Source of the DNA: Argyresthia goedartella
Taxonomy: Eukaryota > Arthropoda > Insecta > Lepidoptera > Argyresthiidae
Reading direction: 5' to 3'
Assembly: GCA_949825045.1 (NCBI GenBank)
Contig: OX463814.1
Location: 28,414,383 to 28,478,382 of the forward strand
Length of the DNA: 64,000 bases
In this document: positions 21,070 to 31,356 of the stretch, piece by piece
Numbering within the stretch: position 1 is the stretch's first letter
How the letters are laid out: each line of letters begins with the position of its first letter
Translations under genes and position numbers: made by a program
The notes under the pieces: model-generated
Seen by the model: only the letters and a program-made list of their open reading frames with translations
What the model was told of the DNA's origin: nothing
Database searches by the model: none

Positions 21070-21905
21070 ATTTAGATTAATCCCATACAGTTCCGTCATT
21101 TAAGTAATCTTGAACATTGTAATATACTTTTTTAGAAATAAGTCGCTTTGAATTGCTGAATAGGGGCGCAACTAGTCTGTAATTATTACTCAGGTTAACA
21201 TGACTGCTATCGCTAAATATTCAAAATGTTGTAAAGTTCTTGCAAACATATATTCTATTTTCGATAGTAAATTGACTAGCTACAGTTAGTATGTATTTTT
21301 TTTTCAAAGTTCTTTTAATAATTCTGTCCGTTTTATATTATAAATCGCTCGAATATCTCTTTTCCGTAAAATATTTTTTTTTGAATATCCTCAGCTTTGC
21401 CCCACATCAAGATACCAGAGGACTTGGCACTATGAAAGTAACTTAAATGGACATTCGTGTTTTGTCCGATTTCCCTAATTTTTTAACTCAGCGTAAGCCG
21501 CAGAACTGAATCTACCAGCTAATTTATCTATGTGGGTTCCTCACTGAAATTTGCTTTCAATGGTTTTCCCTAACGTGTTGCTGTCTAACTGGTCTCAACT
21601 TGCCTGACATTTGTGAGTGAGAATTTGATACACTTGGTTTTAGCAGTTTAGCAGCAGTTTAACAATACATTTTGAATTGTGAACCAATTCAAGGTGAGAA
21701 TCATAAACATCATTAAAATCTTCAAAATCTTCAAAACACTATGCCAGTCAATTTCTCAATCATAAAAGTCACATCGTTAATATATATCAGGAATAACAAA
21801 GGACCTAATATGGAACCTTGTGGTACGCTAATTTAACTAACTACTTTACTTCCCAAACGCATAGTGATATTGAAATAACTGACGAGGGGGAAATAAGAGT
21901 AACCA
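21070..21905 (-). pseudogene. LINE-C (-): RT second half and C-terminus, decayed
   Basis: On the minus strand '[19 protein letters not shown]' (about 21830-21772) is the RT motif preceding the catalytic box. The following region, where FADD or YADD should stand, is disrupted. Further on come 'THIDKLAGRFSSAAYA' (about 21530) and 'SKKVYYNVQDYLNDGTVWD' (about 21140-21084). Many stops are present. It is paralogous to 19660-20155. Confidence 0.7.
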
Positions 21906-22093
21906 TTATTATGAATAACTTTGCCAATGGAACATAGTCGAAAATGAAAACAAAAAGTTGTCTCTTAATGAGTTGCCACGATCAGATGATAACTATGAAG
22001 GCCCAACTATTTTGTTCGTTTGAGTTTTATATAATCTCTTAGGCACCGGCTTATTTAGGTGTGAGTAAAAGTTATTTTTTGTATTCCCACCAG
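21906..22093. other. No gene recognised
   Basis: Short AT-rich spacer between LINE-C and the structured inverted repeat. Confidence 0.3.
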
Positions 22094-22229
22094 GTTAGAA
22101 GAGCCGTGGGGGTCGGTAGGAACTACTAAGTTCCTCTACTAGGTTAGGTACACGAAGGTTGATACTTCTTAGTAGTTTGGGTCGGTCGGTAAAGTCCAGT
22201 TAGTTGACTAAAGCCCACGGGCTCTTTTC
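22094..22229. repeat. Nested inverted repeat, about 135 bp
   Basis: Outer arms 'gaagagccgtggg' (about 22095) and 'cccacgggctctttt' (about 22213) pair with one bulged base. Inside, 'aactactaag' (about 22120) pairs with 'cttagtagtt' (about 22168). It could be a small foldback element or a structured RNA; no box or tail decides. Confidence 0.65.
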
Positions 22230-22392
22230 TTATAAACACCATTTTTATGGATCCGTACCCAAAGAGTAATTTATATTATAAACTAATACGTAAACATATG
22301 TATTTTGATTGGCCGCTAAACACCTGATGGTTTGAACAAGTTAAAAATGAAGAGGTATTATAAGATTATTTAAGCAATTAATTTTCAGTCTC

Positions 22393-22500
22393 ATTGCTGG
22401 GCAAAAGATTCTCTCTCTCTCTCTCTTTTTTTCACTTTTGGTGAACCCGGGTAGTCATCTACCAGTTCCCGTCCAAAAACCTCTCTTGGGCCTTAAATTC
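22393..22500 (-). pseudogene. Possible RTE 3' end relic
   Basis: 'ctcattgctgggcaaaagattctc' is the reverse complement of an 'ESFAQQ'-like coding end, as in RTE polyproteins, interrupted by a (CT)n run at 22411-22427. Weak. Confidence 0.35.
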
Positions 22501-22539
22501 TGATTCATTCGAACAACCCTTAGAAAATAAACGGTCAAT

Positions 22540-22592
22540 TTCAAGCGAGTCAGACTCATGCACGATTGGTTGCGCACCAACGCACAATGGTT
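22540..22592 (-). repeat. Fragment of the lepidopteran interspersed repeat
   Basis: 'caagcgagtcagactcatgc' resembles the CAAGTGCGAGTCGGACTCGC end of the family. A short relic. Confidence 0.4.
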
Positions 22593-22778
22593 TTCAAGTT
22601 TCTTGCATGGGGATTAGGTATCATTCATTTTCCTGTGTGTTTACACATCAAAATGTTATTTACAAAATTACTGGTGCGGCTACTTTCATACTCTATATAT
22701 GTAACCACGTACATTATTTTGTATGTGGTATTGAAAGTAATCTTTTTACATTTCCTGTAATATTTAAGTAAATATCTA

Positions 22779-23195
22779 TTGGGTGCTTACCTATGAAATC
22801 AGCGTTTTGTATGGAGAAATTGAAGAAAATTCTATTCTCAATACAAACATTTTTGGATTTTTTTAGGAATGGCAAATCCTAATTTTATAAAAGTTCGTGT
22901 GTATGAATGAGAAAACATTTAGCTAACAGAAAATTTAATTTAATTTTTGAAAAGTTTCAGCTGTAAAAAATGTGACGAATCTTATCATGAAAATGGATGA
23001 CATTTGGGACGAACTGATTTTGAAGATAAAATTTGATTTAGAAATCTAATAATCAAAAGAAAATATAATATGCATAAGTAAAACTTTCAAATAAAATTTT
23101 AAACAAAGAAAAATGGAAAAAGCTATTGAATAACACGAATTATAAAGTCCTGAATCTGTTAGAAAATTTCACCAATTTCATAGGTAAGCACCCAA
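22779..23195 (+). mobile_element. MITE-1 copy 1 (417 bp, TA target duplication)
   Basis: Terminal inverted repeats TTGGGTGCTTACCTATGAAA (22779-22798) and its complement at 23176-23195, flanked by TA on both sides (22777-22778 and 23196-23197). The interior is AT-rich and non-coding. A second copy lies at 27593-28001 in the same orientation with matching interior blocks ('gcgttttgtatggagaaatt', 'tttttttaggaatg'). A TA duplication points to mobilisation by a Tc1/mariner-type transposase. Confidence 0.9.
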
Positions 23196-23319
23196 TATAT
23201 CAAGTTTTTTTTTAAATTTTAGATCAGTAGTTTCAGAGGTAAGAGAGGAGGGGAGTGATTTTTTTGCCTATTTTCGTATATAGTTTTAATTAAGCATTTC
23301 AGCTTATTATTCTTATGAG

Positions 23320-23480
23320 CCAAGATCTTCCCACTGCTGGGCAAATGCTTTTCTTCCCCTTTTCCACTTTTTACGCTCCTGGGCTCTTTCCCACCAGTTC
23401 TTGTCGTGGTGCCACCTCTCGTCACTCCTGCGGTGACCACGTCCTCGTTTTGCATGTGGGATCCAGAGAGATGTCAGTTT
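23320..23480 (-). pseudogene. RTE-type LINE, C-terminal fragment
   Basis: The reverse complement of 'cttcccactgctgggcaaatgc' encodes 'AFAQQWEDLGS' plus a stop, the end of an RTE polyprotein. The preceding 140 bases ('GKEPRSVKSGKG' in a shifted frame) continue the fragment. Short and frameshifted. Confidence 0.6.
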
Positions 23481-23737
23481 TGCCCATCGGTGTGCCCATG
23501 CGACATTTCATCTTAATAAATAAATAAGATCCTCGCTTCTAGCCCATTCATGCCACACGATACAGTTATATTTTTCATAGTTTTTTTATTCGCCCCCCAA
23601 TAGTGCCCATATTTTACTGCATTATTTAGGTAATGACCTATTTATTATAAATTACATTTATTTTCAAACTTTTAGGATTAGCAGGTACTTTCGTAGATTA
23701 GGGGGGGGTAGGGGGTCTTGACTTTTCCCTTAATATT
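23481..23737. other. No gene recognised; poly-G run
   Basis: Spacer with a G-rich tract (ggggggggtaggggg, about 23701-23715) just before MITE-2. Confidence 0.4.
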
Positions 23738-24063
23738 TTTTATCTACACACGTATCATAAACCCTCTTTACTGCGTACAAAAACCGCACGTTATGATCAG
23801 CATAATGTTAAACTACTTAGTAAAAACTCATTTCTTATCTGAAAAATTACACATTATGACCATAATGTGTAATTTTTCTACATATTATGACATTCAAATT
23901 TCGAACGCCGACGCCCGTCTGCATGCCGCCCCTACTTTGTTGGTTATGTTGGTACTACTGAATAAGCTAAACAAATGCAGAGTAATTATCAATGCCACCA
24001 TACCGGTCGAACATGCGGTTCCTGAACACATTAAAGAGAGCTTATGATATGTGTGTAGATAAA
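23738..24063 (+). mobile_element. MITE-2 copy 1
   Basis: Inverted ends 'tttatctacacacgtatcataa' (23738-23760) and 'ttatgatatgtgtgtagataaa' (24042-24063). Inside is a perfect 17-bp hairpin, GAAAAATTACACATTAT (23841-23857) against 23862-23878. A partly open frame with 'PVEHAVPEHIKE' also appears in the second copy at 56130-56423. No known protein matches, so I treat it as non-coding. Confidence 0.75.
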
Positions 24064-24200
24064 CTAGTGTATGTAACTGTACATAATTAGGCATTAAAAC
24101 TCTCGAGTGATATTATTATGAAACTCGCCTTCGGCTCGTTTCATTAACCCACTCTCGAGTATTAATGCCCTCCATTATGTAGCAGTCACATAAACTACTA
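24064..24200. repeat. Foldback unit adjoining MITE-2 copy 1
   Basis: 'gtatgtaactgtacataattaggcattaaaactctcgagtg' is inverted at about 24150-24198 (as 'cactctcgagtattaatgcc' and onward). A second, inner hairpin (gaaactcg ccttcgg ctcgtttc) sits between. The same foldback without the inner hairpin follows MITE-2 copy 2. Confidence 0.75.
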
Positions 24201-25390
24201 TTAAAATAAGTATTTTAAAGTTATGAATATACAACTTCGCAACAAGCTCTCTCATTGGATATGTCACACATACAGTTTCAATATATATTTTTTTATTTTC
24301 CGATTTGGCCCCTGAAATTGACCCCTAAATAAAAAACAAGTATATACAAGTATTATACAAGAATATACAAGTTTACCAAATTTCAACGTCATTTAATATT
24401 ACTTTTACACACCTACGAGTGATAATATATATAATGGTTCCGTTTATCTATTTTTTGTACGGAACTCTTCTCTCAACAATTTGAAGCTCGTGAGCTACTG
24501 ATATCCGTACGGACGGCCTCCCAGGTATGTACGGAGAAGTTTGTTATCGGATTTTTATACGTATTTTCTTTTTCTGTACGTTTCCCGTGTTCCTTAGTGG
24601 ACGGGGTGAGGCTGATTTTTTCCCGGGCTAATTCAATCCCTATCCGAGCCCGTCAGAATGAGTTGCCGTAATTGACGCGGGCTTTTAGGAACGGTTGCCA
24701 TTGTTAGGCATTTTTGGAGTCATATGTTTGACCAGAATTGCAGGAATTTCATATTAGGCCCGAATGGTACAAAAACAACAAAAATCTTTAAAACACGTGG
24801 AGGAGGCCAACATTTAGGCAGAAATTTCATTTTTGATGTCTCTGGGGCTAGTTCATCGCCGCCGACCGTAGATACGAATTACCCCAATGCTGAGCGGTGG
24901 TGGGTCAATTGCAATATATTTTTGAGCAGGTTGCAGATGGTCTATCTCTAGGAAATCTGTCTGTCTGGCGGGTCTGTCGGTAAAATCACGGGGGCAGCAG
25001 TTGTTGCGATGATTCTCTAGCCAAGCCCAAGAATTTCCTGCTTGTTATAAGTGTGTCTTAGGGGCGATTGTTCCGTCTCCAGATAAACAGGCAGATAGTC
25101 TGTTTGTGTTTATTCGACAGATAACAAAGAAATGAATTTTTCAATCGTCGGATAGGACTTACCAGTGAAATAACTTTGCTACAAGAGGAATAAATCTATC
25201 CGCCTCTTCAACGGCCAGATATCTGCTTATTCTATAAAATAAATAGTTTGACGTTTCATAAAGCCAAATGTCATTTGGTTAATTTGGTTTGGTTTGAGCA
25301 CTTTGAGGTTATTTCCATTGGTTATTTCTAGCATTACTGATTATACATATTACTGATTATTATACCTCGTTCCTACGGATTTGGCGAATA
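24201..25390. other. No gene recognised
   Basis: 1.2 kb AT-rich spacer before the Harbinger element; no supported gene. It may contain the element's left end, which I could not locate. Confidence 0.4.
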
Positions 25391-25393
25391 GCT

Positions 25394-26610
25394 ATGGATG
25401 TTTTTGATACAATTGACGACTTGGCAATCGAAGAAGAGGCCATGATAAATGAATACATAAATCCACCTGAGCGAAAAGAACGGATTGTCAGACCGAGGAC
25501 TGACCATTTCACTATGTGGGATGAAAAAGAATTTCATCGCAGATTCAGGCTTTTAAAAGAAAGTGCTATATTTGCTTTCGCTGATAGAAGATCAAAATTA
25601 AGCGCAAAACACAAAGGTAAGTGTGATTTAGATAAAGAACCAACTAACATCTACTTGTACCTACCTAAAAATTATTTGAACTTACAGTTATGATGTGGGC
25701 ATGTGAGCATACCATTGGTAACAGTAATACCTAGGTAGTTACCTACTACTCACTTTTATCTAACCCTAAAATTAACTTTTATTGTTTCAGGAACCAATGT
25801 ATCCCACCCATGTTGTAGTTATTAATCACACTAAGGTTTTATGCCACTGGTAGTTTTTATATCAGTGTTGGTGATTTTGGTGGCATTCATAGCTCTACTA
25901 TATGCCGCATTATAAAAAAAGTAACGGAAGCCATAACATCATTGAGGCCGGTTTTCATAAATTTGCCGAGAAGCGCTGATGAAGTCAGAAAGCGCTAGGA
26001 TGAATTTTACAAAATTGCCAGATTCCCTAGACTATTCTCAGCTATAGATTGCACACATGTTCGGATTCAGTCACTCGATGGAAACACAACAAAGAACTTC
26101 AGGAACAGATAGCGCTTTCTATCTTTAAACGTGCAAGTGATTTGTTCTGCAGAATTAGTTGCACGTTGGCCTGGCTCTACTCATGATAGCATGATATTTT
26201 CGAATTTACGCATTTTAAAATGGAATCATACTTGGAGACAGTGGTTATGAACTAACCTACTGATTCCAATTCAAAACCCAATCACACCTTCTCAGAGCTT
26301 TTATGATGAATCACAGATCCGATCACGGAATGTCATCGAAAGATGCTTTGGAGTGTGGAAAAGACGCTTTCCGGTCTTAAGTATTGGGTTGAGATGTAAA
26401 CTACCACTTGCATAAGATGTGATTGTATCTTGTGCTGTATTACACAATCTGGCCAGAACAAAAAATGAAGTGGAACCTCAAGAGGATCTGAAAGTACATG
26501 TTCCACCTCAACCTGTATTCTCTTCTTCTGAAACAAGTCCTCCCGTTGCTGATGAAAGGCACCAGACAAGAAACATTATGCTTAGTTATTTTCAAGCTCT
26601 GATGGCATAA
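25394..26610 (+). pseudogene. Harbinger (HARBI1-like) transposase, inactivated
   Basis: Exon 1 (25394-25616) encodes the N-terminal 'DEKEFHRRFRLLKESAIFAF'. A well-formed intron (GT at 25617, polypyrimidine tract and AG ending at 25790) follows. Then the conserved 'LLITLRFYATGSF' and 'STICRIIKKVTEAI' regions appear. The DDE catalytic residues can all be read: Asp in 'SAIDCTHVRI' (26047), Asp in 'GSTHDS' (26185) and Glu in 'NVIERCFGVWKRRFP' (26338). The C-terminus 'RTKNEVEPQED...YFQALMA' ends at 26608-26610. Stops at about 25815, 25996, 26110 and 26414, plus frameshifts, make it inactive. Length and order fit the family. Confidence 0.85.
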
Positions 26611-26757
26611 TAGATAATTCAAATAATTTTTCTTTTCCTCCTTTGTAAAATTAAATTTAAAAAGCTTTTTATTGGTTTTATTTCTCGAAATTTAGGAAAC
26701 ACTTATGGAATGAACTTAGTTATTATTGTAAACAACATCCTAACTAAATCATATCAT

Positions 26758-26957
26758 TCATAACAGGCCTGCGTGTATTTCTTCCTTTCTTCTCCCATCA
26801 TTGGCTAATTGCAACATTTTCGTTTTATGCTCCTCCACTAACTGGCGTTGCTTTTTGGCAATCTTCATTTGCAACTGAACCAGTTCTAAACGCGCTGCGC
26901 TTAATTTGTCGAGTTTGGAGGTGACACTATCTCTTGTTGTTGTGTCTGATTTTTATT
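26758..26957 (-). pseudogene. Harbinger Myb/SANT-like partner protein, C-terminal fragment
   Basis: The minus strand reads 'TSKLDKLSAARLELVQLQMK' and 'EEHKTKMLQLANDGRRKEEI' to a stop at 26758-26760. This heptad-rich, charged tail resembles the C-terminus of the Myb/SANT-like protein that accompanies Harbinger transposases and guides them to the element ends and nucleus. The DNA-binding N-terminus is cut off by the repeat inserted at about 26955. Confidence 0.6.
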
Positions 26958-27372
26958 AGGGTTCCGTACCCGAAGGGTTCCAAACGGGACCCTATTACTA
27001 AGACTCCGCTGTCCGTCCGTCCGTCCGTCCGTCCGTCTGTCACCAGGCTGTATCTCAAGAACCTAGCTAGCTAGAGAGTTGAAATTTTCACAGATTATGT
27101 ATTTATGTTGCCGCTATAACAACAAATACTAAAAAACAGGATAAAAGAAATATTTAAGGGGGCTCCCATACAACAATTCTTTCAATACCACATACAAACT
27201 TATGGATGCACCTGGTTACGTACATGGAGTGTGAAAGTAACCGCACCAATAACTTTGTAAACAATATTTTGCTGTGTAAAATCCAAACTATTCACTCCAC
27301 ACCATCGCTTCCATTGAACGGTGGTACGGAACCCTTCGTGGGCGATTTAGACTCGCACTTGACCGGTTTTTT
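26955..27372 (+). repeat. Lepidopteran interspersed repeat, copy 2 (complete-looking)
   Basis: Begins 'tattagggttccgtaccc', then 'gggaccctattactaagact', the (GTCC)n run at about 27010-27037, 'ttgaaattttcacagattat', 'ttgccgctataacaacaaat', and ends 'acggaacccttcgtgggcga' plus 'gactcgcacttgaccgg'. Inserted in the Harbinger Myb-like gene. No reading frame. Confidence 0.85.
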
Positions 27373-27389
27373 CTATTCTTTTTACTGAA

Positions 27390-27548
27390 AACGAAAATAT
27401 ATTAGGTCCTTAGACCAAGACCAAGACCAGCGCTGATTGTTCGCATTCAGCATATGCTGAGTTGAGGCCAGCTTGTGACAGGAAATATTCTTATGTACCT
27501 AGTTGTTCAATATTGACTCCTATTTTTGTTTCCTGTTGCAAATAAACT

Positions 27549-27584
<36 letters not shown>

Positions 27585-27586
27585 TC
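27390..27586 (+). mobile_element. Probable LINE/SINE 3' end with (TTTC)n tail
   Basis: 'gctgagttgaggccagcttg' leads to 'gttgcaaataaacttctttc' and a perfect (TTTC)n microsatellite at about 27548-27586. A polyadenylation-like AATAAA before a simple repeat is typical of LINE tails. The family is not identified. Confidence 0.55.
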
Positions 27587-27592
27587 CTTAGA

Positions 27593-28001
27593 CATATGAA
27601 ATTGGCGTTTTGTATGGAGAAATTGAAGTTTACTTAATTTTCAGTACAAACATTTTTGTATTTTTTTAGGAATGACAGATCCTAATTTTATAAACTTTGT
27701 GTGTATGAATGAGACAACATTTAGCTAAAAGAAAATTTTATATGATTTTTGAAAAGTGTCAGCTGTAAAAAAATATTACGAATATTATCATGAAAATTGA
27801 TGCAATTTAGGAGGTAGTGATTTTGAATATACCATTTTAGTTATCAAACTGAAAATTAAAAGAAAATTTAATAAGTATATGTAAAATATTGAAATTAATT
27901 TTAAAACAATACAAAAAAACTGGAAATAGTTATTGAATTACTCGAATAATGAACTCCTGAATCTGTAAGAAAATTCGCCAATTTCATAGGTAAGCACCCA
28001 A
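27593..28001 (+). mobile_element. MITE-1 copy 2, left end lost
   Basis: Aligns with 22790-23195 throughout. The right end 'caatttcataggtaagcacccaa' and following TA (28002-28003) are intact. The left end begins inside the inverted repeat at 'tatgaaat' after the (TTTC)n tail, so the first about 12 bases are missing. Confidence 0.85.
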
Positions 28002-28079
28002 TATTAACAGTACAACACCAAAGTAAAACACAACCTATACATACCTACATAGCTGACCTTTGTAACTAGGTAGTCAGAT

Positions 28080-28124
28080 GCAAATCAAGTGCAACATATA
28101 TATATATATATATAGCACTAGATT

Positions 28125-28162
<38 letters not shown>
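28080..28162. repeat. TA microsatellites with hairpin arms
   Basis: 'gcaaatcaagtgc' (28081-28093) pairs with 'gcactagatttgc' (28116-28128) around a TA run, followed by a longer TA run to about 28160. Confidence 0.75.
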
Positions 28163-28165
<3 letters not shown>

Positions 28166-28540
28166 AATTAATTATACATATACAAATTCAAAAATGTGTT
28201 TAATTCATATCACTAAACTAAATTTGTGCCTTCTGATAAATAGTATCTTTATTATCCAAAAACATAATAGTCCACATATATATTATGCGAAACAAAAGTA
28301 GTCTTACTGAAAATATACCAAAAGCATGTTATGCCTACTAAAACAGTAGGCCAAAGTATTTTTATGAGAAAGTGCCATTAAAGTAATGACAAATTCAAAT
28401 TCATTATGCGAATAAAAATAAGCACTAGCAAAGTTATGCGAAGCAAAGGGTTACCAACCGTAACAAAATTTCTAAAAATATTTTACCGAATTTCAATCCT
28501 TAATCGCGGATTCAACGGATAGATATGAGCTTCTGTGTAC
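28163..28540. other. No gene recognised
   Basis: AT-rich; possibly leader of the Gypsy element that follows, but no LTR or primer-binding site found. Confidence 0.35.
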
Positions 28541-29283
28541 GGATAGAGCGAAAAGACATCAATTTATTTGGCGATGCAAAAACTTCAGGGGTTGGCCAAA
28601 ACTTGGAAAGAAAGCCTCAATTCCATTTTGTTCACCTGGCCCGAGAAGAAAGAAAAGTTAAAGAGTGCGTTTCCATATGAACAAAATTATGACCAATCCT
28701 TTGAGGAGATGCTGAGGCGGAAAAGCAACTACTATGAACCCATCGAAAACTACTTTTTTGAGAAGTTGGCTTTGCTCATTCGGTGTGATATCGATGACAA
28801 GCACGCAGTTGACTGTATTATCCACGGCATAAATAAGTGACAAGACAGTAAAATCAAGCGCCCTTGCACTACGGCGTTCACATCGGGATCATTTACTGAA
28901 ATTCCTGATTAGTAATAAAGATAATTTGGCCGGAAAGGTCCAGCAATTCTCGGTTGAAATCGCAGAATGAATCCAACACAAACCCCTCAAACGTTAAAAC
29001 GACAACTCGAATGAATAGCACTGTTGGTTTTCATTGCTTCAACTGTAAACAGAAAGGACATGGTTTCGACAAGTGTCAACAACCCCTCAAAACTTGTGCA
29101 AGGTGTAAGAGGGTTGACCACGAGGCTGATACTTGTCATCTCGAACCGTATAAGAACAAGGTGAATGAGGTAAACAAAACTATGTTTATTTCTAGTACGG
29201 AGCCCAATGCAATGAAAAGTCTAGCGGTCATAGGCTCTTTAAAAAGTTCAGGGTCTATCTTTTGCGACAGAAATTCAAATTAG
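28541..29283 (+). pseudogene. Gypsy gag with two CCHC zinc knuckles
   Basis: The first frame (to 28840) encodes a capsid segment with 'KSAFPYEQNYDQSFEEMLRR' and 'CDIDDKHAVDCIIHGI'. After a frameshift, the frame at 28954-29283 carries 'CFNCKQKGHGFDKC' and 'CARCKRVDHEADTC', both with C-x2-C-x4-H-x4-C spacing, the nucleocapsid signature that binds genomic RNA. Frameshifts and a stop after the knuckles inactivate it. Confidence 0.8.
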
Positions 29284-29329
29284 TGTTCGACTGCGAGCGC
29301 TGCGAATTAATTTATCTAAGGGAGACCTA

Positions 29330-30140
29330 ATTCCTAGCCATCGCCGGGTGGTGGTTAATGAGTCAGGAATTTGATTGCACAATAGAATATCGCCCAGGCA
29401 CCAAAATGTCAGTTGTCGGCGTTTCGTCCAGAAACCCTATCACGGAGAGTGGAAGTAATGAGGATGACCAATACCCTATGGTGATGAATATTACTGACGA
29501 TGACTGGCAGTTAACACTCCAACTAGGCGATTCAGAACTGAATAGGATTCGAGACATTCTGAAAACGAAGCTAGAAACTGAACGCTTAAAATACATCAAA
29601 GAAAATTACGTCCTAAAAGATAACGGACTGTAAAGGAGGCATCTCTAACTGCACAGAATCTTAAGGATGACGAGAAGGTCTAGGACACTAAAATTGGTAA
29701 GGTACAGTGGGGGCTTAACAGCACCATACAAAAAACCACGTGTAGGACGCCATTGGAAATTATGTTTGGACCTAGCATGAGTAGTGAGGTCGACCCACGA
29801 ATTTTTAATGAAATAAGGCAAACAATAAGAGATAATACTGAGTTGATAACTATACGTGAGCAGGTGAAAAACAGAATTAGTGAAGAGCAGGTTACACAAA
29901 AACAACATTATGATAAGAATAGAAAACTTGGCCGAATGTACTCCGGGGGGAATCGGTGAAAATCACTAAAACTGCATTTGCCAATGACGGCAAGAGCAAA
30001 AAGCTTCTTTCCGCTTAAACGGGTCCATATCGGGTCGTTTCCGTACTTGGAAACGATCGATATGAACTTGCCGCGGTTCCAGGGTTGAGTAGTACTAAAA
30101 ACAAACGTAAGACTACCGTAGCTGCTAAAATAATGTTACC
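29330..30140 (+). pseudogene. Gypsy RNase H end and integrase fragments
   Basis: 'ARWW...QEFDCTIEYRPGTKM' (about 29345-29410) and 'DALSRNP'-like 'GVSSRNP' mark the RNase H C-terminus. A linker ('RLKYIKENYVLKDNGL') runs to a stop at 29631. Then 'RTPLEIMFGP' (about 29742), 'RISEEQVTQKQHYDKNRKLG' and 'GPYR...LGNDRYEL' belong to the integrase C-terminal part. The HHCC finger and DDE core of integrase are missing. Confidence 0.75.
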
Positions 30141-30660
30141 ATTGGTATATGTGGCTGCTTCAGATTTAAATAATAGTTATACTAATGCTGATGTTGATGA
30201 AAGTGATGATGATGAAAATGATATTAATAAGAGTGATGATATGATATGATAAGATTGACGATAATAAGAGTCTGAAAGAAAATGTCTAATTGTATTTATT
30301 TTAAATACGATAATTGTATTTTTGGTAAATATAAACATTTGGGTTATGCCAAATGTTTTAATTGATAAATAATTCAAAATGTATATTTTGATGAGGATAA
30401 TTATTACTTTTGTGATTAGATGATGAAGTATTTATTCGAAAATTGATAAATGGATGTTAAGTTAATGGATTGTGAATTAAATAATAAAAATCTATGACGT
30501 TACTGCAAAGTATTAGAGAACAATGGTTTATTTATAGCTATGAAGTTGACTAATTCTTTATTAGGATATAAATGATAACAGTATTATTGTAATATCTAAG
30601 ATAAACTGTTGAAAAGTTGGAAAAAAAGTAGATAATAAGTCAAATGGATTTTGGTTTATA
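30141..30660. other. No gene recognised
   Basis: Very AT-rich, with a (GAT)n-like acidic-coding stretch at 30180-30250 that may be the tail of the Gypsy polyprotein. No LTR seen. Confidence 0.4.
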
Positions 30661-30664
30661 GTAT

Positions 30665-31130
30665 TAATATTTCACTCCAAAAGTTGGCGTACTCGTTTGC
30701 AATACGAGCATTGAAACCTGCCTAAAAGAAGTATGCAGGGTGGTAAACGAGGGCAAGATGAACACCGAACAGAACCTCGTTGTTAATAATAACCGCCGCA
30801 AGATTGAAAATGGTACCACGCACATGGTTGTGCAGTACCAAGCCATCAAGCAAAAATATATTAAAGCCCACACAGCTGCCCACTTTCTGAACGAACAACG
30901 GGATCATGCCCTAAAAATATCAGAAATGACACAGACCATTGAGAAAACCTGCTAGAAGATTCCTACCGCTCTACCCTCTTTGTTGACATGTTTGAAAGCA
31001 AGGATAATTTAATTCGGCCTACAAACCTAAGCGCCGTTGCAATGTATCCTAGTGAAAAGCAGAAATCTAGTGACAAAACGAAAGCACTTGTCCAAAAAAT
31101 CATAAGCCCTGATGTGATAAAATTTCAAGT
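30665..31130 (+). pseudogene. Gag/ORF1-like remnant, family unassigned
   Basis: Protein-like sequence in two frames: 'EVCRVVNEGKMNTEQNLVVN', 'VQYQAIKQKYIKAHTAAHFL' and 'RDHALKISEMTQTIEKTC' (stop at about 30952), then 'VDMFESKDNLIRPTNLSAVA' and 'TKALVQKIISPDVIKFQV' to 31130. It is helical and Lys/Gln-rich like retroelement gag or ORF1 proteins. The LINE-F tail abuts it at 31133, so LINE-F probably inserted into it. I cannot name the family. Confidence 0.45.
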
Positions 31131-31356
31131 AGTGAGTTTTTCATTTCATTTCATTTCATTTATTCATTCACAATTATTAAATCATATTTGGATCATACTT
31201 AAAACTAAAACACAAAAACAACATAACATAAAAACAATAATACAATACTATACTATAAAAGATAATTCCACAAAATAATGCAAGTATATAGGCAATTTCC
31301 AAATAAATTCAATGTCAATAAGATAACCATACTAAATAATATAAAATTTCCTAATA

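Larger units (their letters stand above)
25390..26957. mobile_element. PIF/Harbinger transposon remnant, right part cut off
   Basis: Contains the two genes typical of Harbinger elements, a DDE transposase (+) and a Myb-like DNA-binding protein (-), in convergent orientation with about 150 bases between the stops. The right side is interrupted by an interspersed repeat at about 26955, so the Myb gene start and right inverted end are lost. Confidence 0.75.
28541..30140 (+). mobile_element. Ty3/Gypsy retrotransposon, internally deleted
   Basis: Gag and zinc knuckles (28541-29283) are followed almost directly by the RNase H/integrase boundary (about 29330) and the integrase C-terminal part (to about 30110). 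Protease, RT and the integrase core are missing. No LTRs were found at either side. Confidence 0.75.

Noticed and set aside
25230..25393. Harbinger left inverted end
   Set aside because: A 'ccaaatgtcatttgg' palindrome is present, but no matching right end exists because the right side is cut off.
27540..27590. (TTTC)n as a functional tandem array
   Set aside because: Fits a LINE/SINE tail microsatellite.
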